From Climacium dendroides (lineage: Eukaryota > Streptophyta > Bryopsida > Hypnales > Climaciaceae), in contig CATNNA010000003.1 in NCBI GenBank assembly GCA_950106755.1, positions 1,713,001 through 1,777,000 on the forward strand: a DNA stretch of 64,000 nucleotides, written 5' to 3'. Shown here piece by piece: positions 34,452 to 44,887 of the stretch. Numbering within the stretch: the stretch's first letter is position 1; every line of letters begins with the position of its first letter. The notes under the pieces are model-generated. The model saw nothing but the letters and a program-made list of their open reading frames with translations, had not been told where the DNA came from and did not search any database. The position numbers and the translations under genes were made by a program.

Positions 34452-36902
34452 ATGGAATCCTCGGATGATGAATTCCCAGTTTTGGAAGGGATTAATGTAG
34501 GCATTCCTGAATGCGAAGGACTTCCGCGTCATCTTTGGAATACAAGATGTGTCACTCTTTACAATGAGGAGGGTCTACTTGTTGGGGAAGGGACTTGCCA
34601 TAGTGTCAACTCAGACCTCGTACTTGGAGCTAATGGTCCTCTTGGAGATACCCATGTAGCAGTTCACATCACCAAGACATTCTTAGAAGCGGATATCCCT
34701 CAGGAGCAGATTTACTATTTGGTAGCTTGGCCGATTAAACGAGTCCACTGTGCGGGAGCAAGTCTTCACGACCATGAGGCGCGAGACAGATTCAATCAGC
34801 TACAAGCCCGCCTCTTGAATCCACAACCTTTAGCATTTGTACGGCCATATTCAAGTATCCTTAGGAATCCACCTCGCGTGACCTCCCGCAGATCTAAGGA
34901 ACTCCTCACTCTAGAGTGCATCAACTTGGTGTCTAGCAAAGTCTGTTGTTCCCAGAATTGCGTTCAGCCATTTTCAAGGGAGAAGATTCTGGCCTTCTGC
35001 GAGCGAATGTACTCCAATACATCATTCAAGTTCAGGTCACACATGAAGACTGATGTTCACAGGTTAGTGCATCTTGATGCACGTGGGAGGAAGATAGTGA
35101 CCGTTGAAGGCATCAACGTGTGCATGCGAGCATGGATGCATATTTCTGGGGTCCTGGAGGCTACATTCTATCGATACCTCAAATATTGGAAGGACGAACG
35201 AGAGGCAAGAGACCATGGAAATGTAGGATTGGAGAAGCCAAGAAAGCACACTCAACAAGCAACTGCCACGCTAAAGTGCATCCTTGAAAAGGAAGCAGAT
35301 CACATGCCACATCGTACTCGGACTTTGAAGTCAGGGGAGAAGGTCGTATCTATGTGTCTTCCCTCTACTTTTCAGTGGAAGGGTAAGATGAAAAAAATCA
35401 ATGATGTCAATGCAGCCTTCGGATTACCCGAAGTTTCCACTTCAAACCTGAGCAAGATCAGGTCCTCGAAGTTTTCAGAGTATGAGGTGAAAAAACCTGG
35501 TGATAATTTTGCTCGGTGTTCAGTGTGTGACAAACTACAAGAGCTACGAAGGAGTTGTATTGCTGGATCTCAAAGTGCTTTGATATGGTCAAGGAAGCTT
35601 GACAAACATTTGGCTATTGCTCGGGCACATAGGGAGCTGTATTACGCAAATCGTTACCGCTCGCATGAGTTTCCACATGAATGTTTGACAATCATGCATG
35701 ACAAGATGGACCATGCCAAGACCGCTTCTCCGGTTTTTTCCCACAAAACTAAAGAACTTGATGGGCTCATGAAGTTGCCCGTCTCGGTCACTGGCATGAT
35801 TACGCATGGTCATGCTGATGTTCGATATGCGCACTATGGCTTGGATATGTTTCCCCACGACTCAAACTACACTGTTGGCTCCATGGCGAAGTTGCTTCGA
35901 GATTTGGAATTGCCACCAAAATCGTCTTCTCGGCAATTATTTACGGGGTCTGGATCCACAAATTTATCCAGGGCAATACTGAAGGGTGTCGAAGTTTGCG
36001 AAGCATCACTACCTCCGCTACCGGAAACGTTATGTCCAGGGATGCCGTTGCCTCCTATTTTGAATGTGCAGATGGATAATGCCACCAGAGATAACAAGAA
36101 TAGATTTGTTTTCTGTTATTGGTCTCTACTTGTTGCAAACAAGATCTTTCGTGAAGTGTACGTGAACTTCATGATTGTGGGTCATACTCATGACGACATT
36201 GATGCACTCTTTGGAAGATGGAGTATGCTTTTGAAGAAGGAAAACTTCCTTACAATTCCTGCACTTATGAAGTCGTTTATGGATGTGGAATCCATTCCAA
36301 CAATCCCTCACCTCATCGAAGAGGTGCTAGATTTCAAGGGTTTCATAGCAGACAAAGTTTTGAACGACAATGACATCATGGTTGGACACACAAAGCCACA
36401 ACAAGTGAAATTCTACCTTGACTCGACTGGGTGTCCAGTCATGAAGTACAAAATGCTGTGCATTGATGTGGAGTGGTTGTCGAAGGGGACTGGTCATGGA
36501 ATGAAATTGTGGAAGGAGGACTCTGAAGGGCAAAGTTTGTGGCCACGTGGAGTACTAGAAGCAGTTCTGCCGAGTCCAATGAAAGGTGCAGAGGACATCT
36601 TAAAGGGCATATCCAGATTCGTGAGGTATTGGGAGAATTTGTGCAATCAAGATCGCACTGGAGAGTACCGAAGACGCTATGAGCACGTAGTGCACTACTG
36701 GCAAGGTGTCAAGGTAGCATTGCTAGAACCACTACCTTCATCTTCTATTTTGAAGGATGTTTTTTGGCCTACGAGCCGTGTTCAAGCAACTCAAGTGGAT
36801 GAATTAGACGAAGACGGCGAGGATCGTGAAGAGTTTGGGGAAGATGACGCGTACGTAGGCCCTTTGAGAGGTCGCCCACAACCATCCTTTAGGGTGGGTT
36901 GA
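34452..36902 (+). CDS. DUF7869 transposase-like protein (element A), C-terminus cut by TGA
   Basis: Encodes 816 residues from the ATG at 34452 (MESSDDEF). That start follows a plausible acceptor at 34412; the frame is open a little further upstream but begins with TTG. Features by residue: Cys-rich block CCSQNC about 165-170, helix-turn-helix-like INVCMRAWMHISGVLEATFY about 221-240, CSVC about 356-359, D-x-x-D in HDKMDHAKTASP (417 and 420), DNATRDNKNR (D542), and the hallmark VGHTHDDIDALFGRWS (about 576-591). The spacing of D, D and H-x-D-D-I-D fits an RNase H-fold transposase core; this is inference, as the family is annotated only as DUF7869. TGA at 36900-36902 replaces what is Arg (CGT or CGA) in relatives, cutting off a conserved 119-residue C-terminal domain. 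Confidence 0.8.
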   Translation: MESSDDEFPVLEGINVGIPECEGLPRHLWNTRCVTLYNEEGLLVGEGTCHSVNSDLVLGANGPLGDTHVAVHITKTFLEADIPQEQIYYLVAWPIKRVHCAGASLHDHEARDRFNQLQARLLNPQPLAFVRPYSSILRNPPRVTSRRSKELLTLECINLVSSKVCCSQNCVQPFSREKILAFCERMYSNTSFKFRSHMKTDVHRLVHLDARGRKIVTVEGINVCMRAWMHISGVLEATFYRYLKYWKDEREARDHGNVGLEKPRKHTQQATATLKCILEKEADHMPHRTRTLKSGEKVVSMCLPSTFQWKGKMKKINDVNAAFGLPEVSTSNLSKIRSSKFSEYEVKKPGDNFARCSVCDKLQELRRSCIAGSQSALIWSRKLDKHLAIARAHRELYYANRYRSHEFPHECLTIMHDKMDHAKTASPVFSHKTKELDGLMKLPVSVTGMITHGHADVRYAHYGLDMFPHDSNYTVGSMAKLLRDLELPPKSSSRQLFTGSGSTNLSRAILKGVEVCEASLPPLPETLCPGMPLPPILNVQMDNATRDNKNRFVFCYWSLLVANKIFREVYVNFMIVGHTHDDIDALFGRWSMLLKKENFLTIPALMKSFMDVESIPTIPHLIEEVLDFKGFIADKVLNDNDIMVGHTKPQQVKFYLDSTGCPVMKYKMLCIDVEWLSKGTGHGMKLWKEDSEGQSLWPRGVLEAVLPSPMKGAEDILKGISRFVRYWENLCNQDRTGEYRRRYEHVVHYWQGVKVALLEPLPSSSILKDVFWPTSRVQATQVDELDEDGEDREEFGEDDAYVGPLRGRPQPSFRVG

Positions 36903-37262
36903 GATCTCTTTGAAGGATATTTTGTTGCAGTTCAACCCACAGATGGTGACAGTCATCCAGTTTGGATTGCAAGGGCGTTGTCTGATCCAAATTGTAATCC
37001 GGAGAAACCTAATTGTATACGCATTCAGTACTTCCGTCCAACATCGAGAGATGAAGATGTTCAAGACTTCTACACTGGATGGGATAGTGAAAGAGGTCTA
37101 CGTTGGAAAGTGAATGAAACTGAACCGCCACTTTGGGAGCATACAAATGCTCTTATGACAGCGTGGAAGTCTAACATTCGAAAAGATACTCGTCAATGCA
37201 TGATTAAGATTCCTGCTGCTCAAATTGACGTTATCAACCAAAGTCTCGCATCCTATACTTGA
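36903..37262 (+). pseudogene. Severed C-terminal domain of the DUF7869 protein (A)
   Basis: Continues in the same frame after the TGA for 119 codons to the stop near 37262. Contains GYFVAVQPTDGDSHPVWIAR, IRIQYFRPTSRDEDVQDFY and TALMTAW-like blocks, which are also present in copy E and relic D, so it is an old part of the protein. It might still be made by readthrough or by use of the ATG at 36978, but nothing here shows that. Confidence 0.75.
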
Positions 37263-37634
37263 TATCTGTAGCTATGTAATATGTATGCATATGATTAGAT
37301 GGTATAGTTTTGAATGGCTTGATTTTATTTTATTGCTCGGCATTGCATTATTGATTTCAAGTGTATATTTTGTGTTTACAGAACATTGGAATTTAAGTAT
37401 AGTCTCAATATACTTCTTTTTATATTCTTCAGCACTCTTTTCTTTATTTTTTACTTCATTATCTTATTTGTTTATCATTGAGTATGTTTTATTTCAAATT
37501 ACATTGTTATTGGGAAAAAAAGTAGTAGATATATCTACTATTTATTTGGTTAACAGATAAAGCACTTGTCACATTCTGGGTAGGGGGGCGGTTGATTGTT
37601 ACAACTTTCCTGCCTGCAAAGCTCATTTAGCAGC

Positions 37635-37748
37635 ACCAAGTCATGTTGTTCTCTCATGCACTCATACAAGGCCAACGGGAATCGAACCCGGACCGCTTCA
37701 ATGAGATGAATAACCCCTCACAACCAACCGCGGAGTTCATGACTTGGT
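37635..37748 (-). repeat. tRNA-like inverted repeat downstream of DUF7869 gene (A)
   Basis: ACCAAGTCATG (37635-37645) and its exact complement CATGACTTGGT (37738-37748) enclose about 90 bp. On the minus strand that interval holds a perfect Pol III box B, GGTTCGATTCC (37688-37678), with a 4-bp T-stem. An upstream GGTTGGTTGTGAGG only loosely resembles box A. I could not fold a full cloverleaf, so it is tRNA-derived or SINE-like at best. It lies antisense to the gene, about 370 bp after its stop. Confidence 0.55.
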
Positions 37749-38220
37749 GTTTAGAAGATGACGTAATCTTTATTTATATTAATTATAACATTTACTCTAA
37801 ACCGAATTACATGTGTTTGAACAGACTATCACTCAAAAGACTCTCATTTTAATGGAAATTGCGCATTACAACTAGCAAATTCAGTGTTTGCCCACCTAAA
37901 TTGCCTAAAATTATAATTCATTTGTTAGGGTCTAAATGGACAATATTATTATGAGAGACCCCAAACCTCTCAAAATATTGAACATTGTGTTCAAACTCTG
38001 AAATCAAAAAACTACAATAACAAACAATGTCCGTATACCAACATGAATTCGGCAGATAGCAAGAACCTCAGAAATCCAAGATGAAGCAAACCCTAAGCAA
38101 ATCCTAGCATATATAGACCCTAAGATATTGGAAATCTAAACAAACCAAACCCGAAGCAAACCCTAGTACATAGTGACCCTACTCAGCCAAACCCTAAGCA
38201 AACCAGAGCACAGATTGACC

Positions 38221-39290
38221 TAGAAGTGAATTGGTTAAGGATATACCTATGATTGAAATCAAGGAAAGGCAAGAATTGGATCTGGACTGAAAACAAGAGA
38301 AAGCCAAATTCCGAAGCTAGCTGAATGCTGAAACTACAATTCACCTCCTCATTAATTGATTCCTGAATAAAAGAACAAACACAGACCTTGAGACCTCAAT
38401 GCTCTGCCAATGAATATAATCCATCCTTCAAAATGGCAGCTTACACAACAAGTTTGAAAAGCAATGAAATACAAAAATGAATCATGAAACTTGGAACAAC
38501 AAACGTCCGTGCCTTTAGCTTTGACACCATAGCCAAAAACAATCCAACATCACACAAGAGAAAAACTGAGAGAAAAACTCTAAATCCCGCACAGTGAATT
38601 TTGATATGAACTTGGTCGAGCTGCACCATTGCACAATCCATCAAAATGGTTCCTTCTCAAACTTTGTATCTAGCAACTAGCTACCAGAGATTGGAACCCT
38701 AATGTTGAACCTCCTCCTACATCATTCAAAAGAATCTTCACTAACTTATAACTACTTTCAGCATTCAGTGTTCTAAACTGTGGCAGGTGAACAAATCCTA
38801 AACCCTAAGACTGTTGTTGAAAGTGAATTACAAAAGGATTCCTAATCATGAGAAGGAGATACCTCCTAATTTCATGTGAGTTCAATTCTGAAGCACCTAA
38901 GACGGACAGAATCAACCCAACGTTTCATGTGAGTTCAAAACTTAAGCAACCCAAACGGACAGCATGAAGAAACTCACAGGAGCCTACCCCTCTCACAGCA
39001 ACATGATTGCAATTTCAAAAAGCAAGTTTGGAGAAAGGAAACAAGAAAACCTACATTCCTAATGATCAAAAAGGAAAACCCGAAGTGCTCACTTGCCACA
39101 ATTAGAAGACCTTGCAGATTTGAACCCCGACCTCTTCTTCAGCAACTTTCAATTTTCCCGACCATGAGCTCCTTCAAAACATAGGTCTCACTTTGTGAGC
39201 TCCTTCAAAACACAGCTCCTCCACCGTGACGTCTTCTAAATGATTGAAGCAATCAGGCCAAGAAATTGCTTCAAAACACAGGTCTCCCGA
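38221..39290. other. Copy-B-specific non-coding segment
   Basis: No counterpart in A or in the visible part of C. No gene or repeat recognised. Confidence 0.4.
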
Positions 39291-40999
39291 CGTCCCTTGT
39301 GTGCGGCCGAGAGTATAGAAGAAAAGCAAGCCACCTTCGTCCCCAAAGAAGAAGAGCAAGCCTCAGAACTAAATTAGAAGCCTAAACCCTCAAAATGTGC
39401 TCCGTCCTTGAATCCAAACTCTCATACAACAAGAAGTGCCACTGAAGAAGGAAGAATTGCGCCAAACCCTAGACGATATCCGGCCCCTACTCAAAGGCTT
39501 AAGCCCAAGTCCATTCTCGTTAGCAGCCCTGCCAGCAACTCCTAAATCAACAGCCGGATAACCTTCAGGGGCCAACAGTATGAACTTAGAGGTAAGAAAC
39601 CAGAGGGACTTGCACCTGATTAGCAAGCTTTAGCAAAAGCTGCAATACGTTCTGGGTGACCAACCACCAGCCGACCCTTTCTGGACGAGAGAGACAACGA
39701 CTGGGATGGAAACCCGACGACTGCCGGTTGAACTCCATCCGTCGTCACTCCATCGTTCGCCCCCCGTGGCCCCTGAGCAATTTGATACTCGCCCCTAATC
39801 TGATTGATACCCTGGGCCTAAACTTGGATCCGAGATTGAGAGGGGGTCTCACAATTGATACTTGCACATCGTATACCCAGGGCCTATACTCGGATCTGAG
39901 ATTGAAAGGGTGTCTCACAAGTATCTCTAAATGGTAAATAAGTGGACATGGTATGCGCATAGATGGATATCAATATTGACGGAGATACAAAGGCTAAAGC
40001 CTATTTTGAATAACTTGGAATTCTTTTGAAATTGAACAAAATGCCAATATTTCCATAAGTTGTTTCAATTTTTGTTAAATTTTAACCATACTAATTCAAA
40101 CTTGACATATTAGAGATCTCATAGGAAAAGAAAAGACAACAATATCACTTATACAGTGAAAGATTATAATGTTTGACCATGAAGGTGTTCAAACTGCAAA
40201 AAAATTTCAACCCTCTTTTTAGAAGTCAAATCTAAAAAACTGGTGACCAAAGATATTTGAGGTTACAAAGCCTAACATGTATAACCCCAACGAACATATG
40301 GCTTCTTAAAATCTACTCTATAGTTGTTTAAAATGTACTCTATAGATGTTTGATGCTAAAACTAGACTTCACAAAGTTTTTTTGGAAATATTAACCTATT
40401 GAAAATAGCAACTTGGTTAAGTTTTGTTTGACTTCAAAGTTCTGCAAACACCACATTCTAGTGCCTAGGGCATTTACACACATTACTAACATAAATTGGT
40501 GACCCGCATGTTAATTAAACCTAAAATCTTAAAATTGACTGTACTTTGTAGTACCAACATCATGAAATTCAATGAAGGCCAATTTAAATGGGCCCAAAAA
40601 ATTTGTCCACAAGTTCTAAATTTTTTGTGGTTGTGAGTTTGGTCGATGCATGTGTGAAAAAAATAAATCGGTGACCCACATGTTTTTATAAATTTAAATT
40701 GTTAAAATTGACTGTACTTTGAAATACCAAAGTCATGAAATTCAATGAAGGCCAATTTAAATGGGCCCAAAAAATTTGTCCACAAGTTCTAAATTACTTA
40801 ACTATACATCATCATTTTTAACAATTTCTAGTTTCATATGACATTCATTATAATAGATTCGAAATGTTCCAACCAGAGTATAATGAATGTACTTAGTAGT
40901 AGCCTCAATATGATATTGAGAGTCATAATTATGATGTAGTGTCACCAGAAATTACTTAAAATAAATAACGCTTCATCATGAATTCAATTTACTGGAAAA

Positions 41000-41412
41000 T
41001 CCCTGGAAAATCCCTGAAAAATTCTTTGCTGGGCCGCCTTGTTCTCCTGGTTGGCTAGCACCATCGACTCAAACTCACACAGCCAATCATCCGCATCTTG
41101 GCTCCCGTCACCTTTAAACCGCTTGTATCTCAACTAAATCATGATATCTTCCTCTCCTCCTGGCTGCAAATTTCCTCCGTGTATTTTTGGTTCGTGGTCA
41201 ACAAGTGGGGTTGTTCGCCCAACCCCAGTTAGATCCCTTTCTCCTCCAAGTGCAGGTACAAAAATGGGTTGGTCTTCTAGATCCGTGATATCCGGATCAC
41301 TAAAACCAACCTCTGATGACTCTCCTAGTCGTTGATTCTTCTTCATGCGTTCGGATGCTCTTCTACTTCTTGTCCCTTTTCTCGTGAGTGAGCAATCCGG
41401 TTTGACTAACAC
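41000..41412 (-). pseudogene. N-terminal gag relic
   Basis: Open from about 41412 to a TAG at 41134-41136. The same frame then continues as YKRFKGDGSQDADDWLCEFE, the conserved start of plant Ty3/Gypsy gag domains (F-x-G-x-G-x-x-x-x-x-W-L-x-x-F-E). It is cut off at the fragment end. The amber codon and truncation make it non-functional. Upstream residues are Lys/Arg and Glu rich. Confidence 0.7.
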
Positions 41413-41506
41413 AACAAGGCAACTTAATCAAGGGACAAATCTGAAATTTTAAAGATTACGGCTAACCTAATTCCTATATATCGTGATAAAGCTAATAGCT
41501 TTAGGA

Positions 41507-41524
41507 TCCCTGGCAGCGGCGCCA
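41507..41524 (-). promoter_or_regulatory. Retrotransposon primer-binding site (tRNA-Asp type)
   Basis: Minus strand reads TGGCGCCGCTGCCAGGGA, very close to the primer-binding site TGGCGCCGTTGCCGGGGA known from Athila-like elements. It lies four bases after the LTR end TACGAGA. Its position fixes the large ORF-bearing block upstream as an LTR. Confidence 0.8.
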
Positions 41525-41528
41525 GATT

Positions 41529-44500
41529 TCTCGTATCGCAGTACAAAGTAAGTAAATTCCCTGTTATACTCCCGAAAACTCCTTTAAAGTATAACTAAGT
41601 GACTCTAAAGATCGAACCTACGAGATCCTGTGAAGTATTTGGCTTCATTACATGATTTAGGATGAGTTAGCTTATAAACCCAACTTCCAGTTTCAGGTCA
41701 ATTACCGGAAAACTATAATATCCGAAAAACGAAGAATTAGCTTCCCACCACTATTCCAGTTCTACCAGCTATCCAGTCTAAACAACAATCACAACCCTAG
41801 GAGGCTATAATTTCCAATCCTGGTTATTTTTGTAGACCGATTCGTTCCAGTCTAACGGTACTCTTCTGGATACTACCCGGTTTAATTTATGCTCTGTTTC
41901 ACCATCAGAGGGTTCGCCCTTTGGTTTTTAGAGTGGTAGGCCCACCACTCCTTCCGTAACTTATAGTGGCTGAAGACCCACTCTTCTATCTTCTAATCTC
42001 CTACTTACTACGGATCCGGTTTGGTCTTTCACAACAACTTGGGTATTAATCCGGATTGCAAGTCACACAAAGACCCCCCGTACGATCCTTTGATACTACA
42101 ATGACTTTGGGCACCCTCTCCTATCTGTGCAAAGTTAGGTGGTTACAAGTGAACCCGTCCATTCCAACACTTACTAGAGCTATTCCGTTTACCAAGTATG
42201 GCAGCAAGACCTCACAGGAGATTGGACACTCAACCGGATTTCCCACCCAGGAGTTCTAGCGCAAGTAGGGAATCCCTCCCTATCTGCCTAGCCTAACAAT
42301 GGTTTTCTCACTCGGAATCTCAAACTCTAGACACACTGAGGAATTGAAGCGCACTTCCAACTCTTTTAATACCTACTCACATGCATTGAAACTTGAAGAA
42401 TAAAATACACCAAGGGGAGAAGATGTCAACTCTTAGCTTCTCTCTTTGTTCTCCTCACTTCCGGTCATACAGCAGGCACACAACTCTCATGGCACATACA
42501 TACAACAGCAAAAATAGAGGACACCAAAGAATTTTGCAAAAGAAGGCTGTTTTTCTCCCCCTTCCCTTCTTAGGGCAGATTTATATACAAAACCACAAAA
42601 GTGCAAAAAGGCAAAAAGCGTCACGGAATCCAGCCGCATTTTCTGGCTAAACTTCCGATCCTACCTACCTACCAACTACCGGATAGAATCCGGTTCCGAT
42701 CTAACTCTTCTAGTATGTACAAAAACTTTTACTATTTACAATCCTAACCCTAAGGTAGGACTCTTCGGCTCAGCTTCCATCCCCTCGAAGATTTCAGTTA
42801 GGTTCCGGTTCCGTTCCCCATCCACAGGTTTTGGAACTGGATCGGCTTGACCGGAATTGGGTGTGGATTCCAGATCGATGGCGGATTCTAGGGTGTTTGC
42901 CGGTTTAGATGCCTGTGCAGTCATCTTGGGCTTGGGAGTCTTATTCTTTTCCTCTTCAACAATTATCACATCTAGAAACTCTTTTGGTAGGGAGAGTTCC
43001 GACAAAGGGACCTCCTTAGCTCCTATCAGCTTCCGACTGCTCTCTTCAATCCGATCCACTGAAATCCGCGCCTCCTTCAGCGCCGTCTCAACCCGCTCCG
43101 CGTAGTCCGTGAGAATCCTTACTATTCTAGCACCGGATAGTTTCTTCTCCTTATGGACTTCGTCGTTGAATAGCTTGGCCTTAGTGGCGGCCACCCCGGG
43201 TACTCCAAGAATGTCCTTCACCTGGTCCGCTACCCGTCGTATTTCCTCTGCTATCTCCAACGTGGCGGCTGCATCCTCTCTCAGGACGAGATTTTCCGCC
43301 TTCAGGGTATCTGCCTCTGTTTGTAGTCAGATTACTTCTTCCGTCCGTCTCCGGTACTCGGCCGGATCGGTGATACAGTAGGCTACCTTCGCTGATAGTT
43401 AGCTGTTTGGTGGTGCATCCACCAATCTTCTAATCGCCTGCAAGGTCAGATGCTTCACTTCCCAATCCGCCCGGACACTGGAAAGAATGCCAATCAAATT
43501 ATTGAATGGATCCCGTGGGTCTACTTCTTCCTCCATGACATCCTTCCATTTCTCCTCTGGAGTTGACGGGCCATGACTTGGAGGTGTTCCTCGCCCATGG
43601 GGAGGAGTTGTCTTTTGTCGCTTGATCGGTGGCATTACCTCCTCCTCCTCCTCTTCCGTTTCCGGATCCGAATCCGGAACCGATTCCGCTTCATCGTCTT
43701 CTTTTGATTCCCCATACTTCAGGAGAGTTCCTTGAGCCTTCCACTCCTTCTCTTCATCAATCATTAGGAGCTGATGGTTGTGGTAGAGGTGGTACAAGTA
43801 CGGGCATATGGGTGTAGCCCTACTCTTTCCTACCCTCCCGATGAGCTAGGTTACCAGATCAAAAATGATTCAGGCCCAATCCACGTTCCGGATTCCACTC
43901 AGGGAACCGAAAATGGTATTCCCTAAGGTGATTGTCACCCTCGTCGGTTTCTCCGGATGGAGGATTGGAATCAGAAACCTCAAAAGACGACGGTGTCGTT
44001 CGTTTATGCAATCGTCAACTACATATCCGTCCTTAGGGTTGGGAACACCATGGAACTTCCCCGGATGAATTCATCCTTCCGGCCAGCCATCCCAAGACCC
44101 CCTATCCAGAAATCATACACTCTTCTCTAGACTTCCTCAGTCCACTCAAGGTGTTATCGAATTCATTGGACAATTTGTCCAAGAGTTCCTTCACCATTTT
44201 CTCCTCCCGGAATCCCCAAGGTTTTTCAATGAACCCCGGGCAACGCATAGAAGCTAAGTCTTCTATGAGTTGGTCCTTCTCCTGTTCGTCTGAGGGAATC
44301 ACCGGAAATATCTTCCAGAATTTCACCTCGACCGGACCGGATCTTGACGACCCCGTTTTCTTCTGACGTATCAATGGCATGGAGTGGATCTCCTCTCACA
44401 CGGATTTCCTCACCGATTCTACCTCACCCGCTCCTAGCCGCACGTCCCGTTCCTTTCTTCTCTCTCCGATCTCAACCGGAAGTACTAAAATTCTACTGAA

Positions 44501-44887
44501 TCACACTCTCTTGATAGGAGGGTATCAAATGCTGTAAACAACATGAGAAGCGCCCAACCTCGTGAGGAAATGAAAAGGGTAAGACTGGTAGGCTTGGTCT
44601 TTAAATAGTCCCAGAACTCCGCCGTGGTCATAATGACTATGTTCCGGTTTGACGGCTTGACATCCGGTCCAACCCTAATCCGGTATCTACCCTAATTTCG
44701 GATGGGTTTCTGGTCGCGACCAATTTGAAATTTCCAACTGAATGAAATCCGGTCTACCTACTATTTTATTTTCCGCGTGTATATATCCGATTTTCCTACA
44801 ACTTGCACTCAGTTCCGGTTCCACTTCACTAGTTTTCGCTCTGAATTCTAGATAAGCTAAACAAAACCAAAAATTTACGTTGCGACA
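41529..44887 (-). repeat. 5' LTR (3.36 kb) with internal ORF, diverged family
   Basis: Minus strand starts TGTCGCAACG at 44887 and ends ACTGCGATACGAGA at 41529, which aligns with the ends ACTGCGCGTACGACA of the two solo LTRs. A landmark AAGGGCGAACCCTCTGATGG also matches them downstream of the ORF. Overall nucleotide similarity is low, so this is a separate family with the same architecture. Confidence 0.75.
42736..44380 (-). pseudogene. LTR-encoded ORF, diverged family, broken
   Basis: Three pieces match the ORF at 60301-62208 in order. 44380-44102 has the N-terminal blocks EDLASMRCPGFIEKPWGFREEKMVKELL. 43797-43399 matches the LFHLYYQQELL region, then an acidic stretch and KRQK. 43260-42736 includes ARIVRILTDYAERVETALKE, matching TKVVTILIDFTARIERVFKE. 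Stops and shifts separate them. Survival of recognisable protein similarity between LTR families that differ widely at DNA level suggests the protein was once under selection. Confidence 0.7.

Larger units (their letters stand above)
28104..37995 (+). mobile_element. Element A: large DNA element with DUF7869 gene
   Basis: Left limit is where similarity to copy B begins (CAAACTCTGAAAT at 28104 and 37996). Right limit is where similarity to the inverted copy C ends (after ATTGTGTTC, about 37995). In order it holds a CCCTAAGCA-type tandem array, a 66-bp duplication, a pair of inverted 175-bp arrays, non-coding DNA, a TATA box, palindrome cluster, DUF7869 gene and a tRNA-like inverted repeat. I found no terminal inverted repeats or target duplication, so the true ends are uncertain. 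Confidence 0.65.
40994..44887 (-). mobile_element. Ty3/Gypsy-type retrotransposon fragment: long LTR, PBS, start of gag
   Basis: On the minus strand: LTR 44887-41529, primer-binding site 41524-41507, leader, and a gag-like frame that is cut off at about 40994. The pol part and second LTR are missing. The junctions lack matching 5-bp duplications, so the fragment was truncated together with about 22 bp of host element B. The primer-binding site type is typical of Athila-like Ty3/Gypsy elements. Confidence 0.75.

Noticed and set aside
37225..37560. Hydrophobic frame after the DUF7869 gene (seen also at 51268-51603)
   Set aside because: AT-rich tail translating to Phe/Leu/Ile runs. Present in both copies only because they are recent duplicates.
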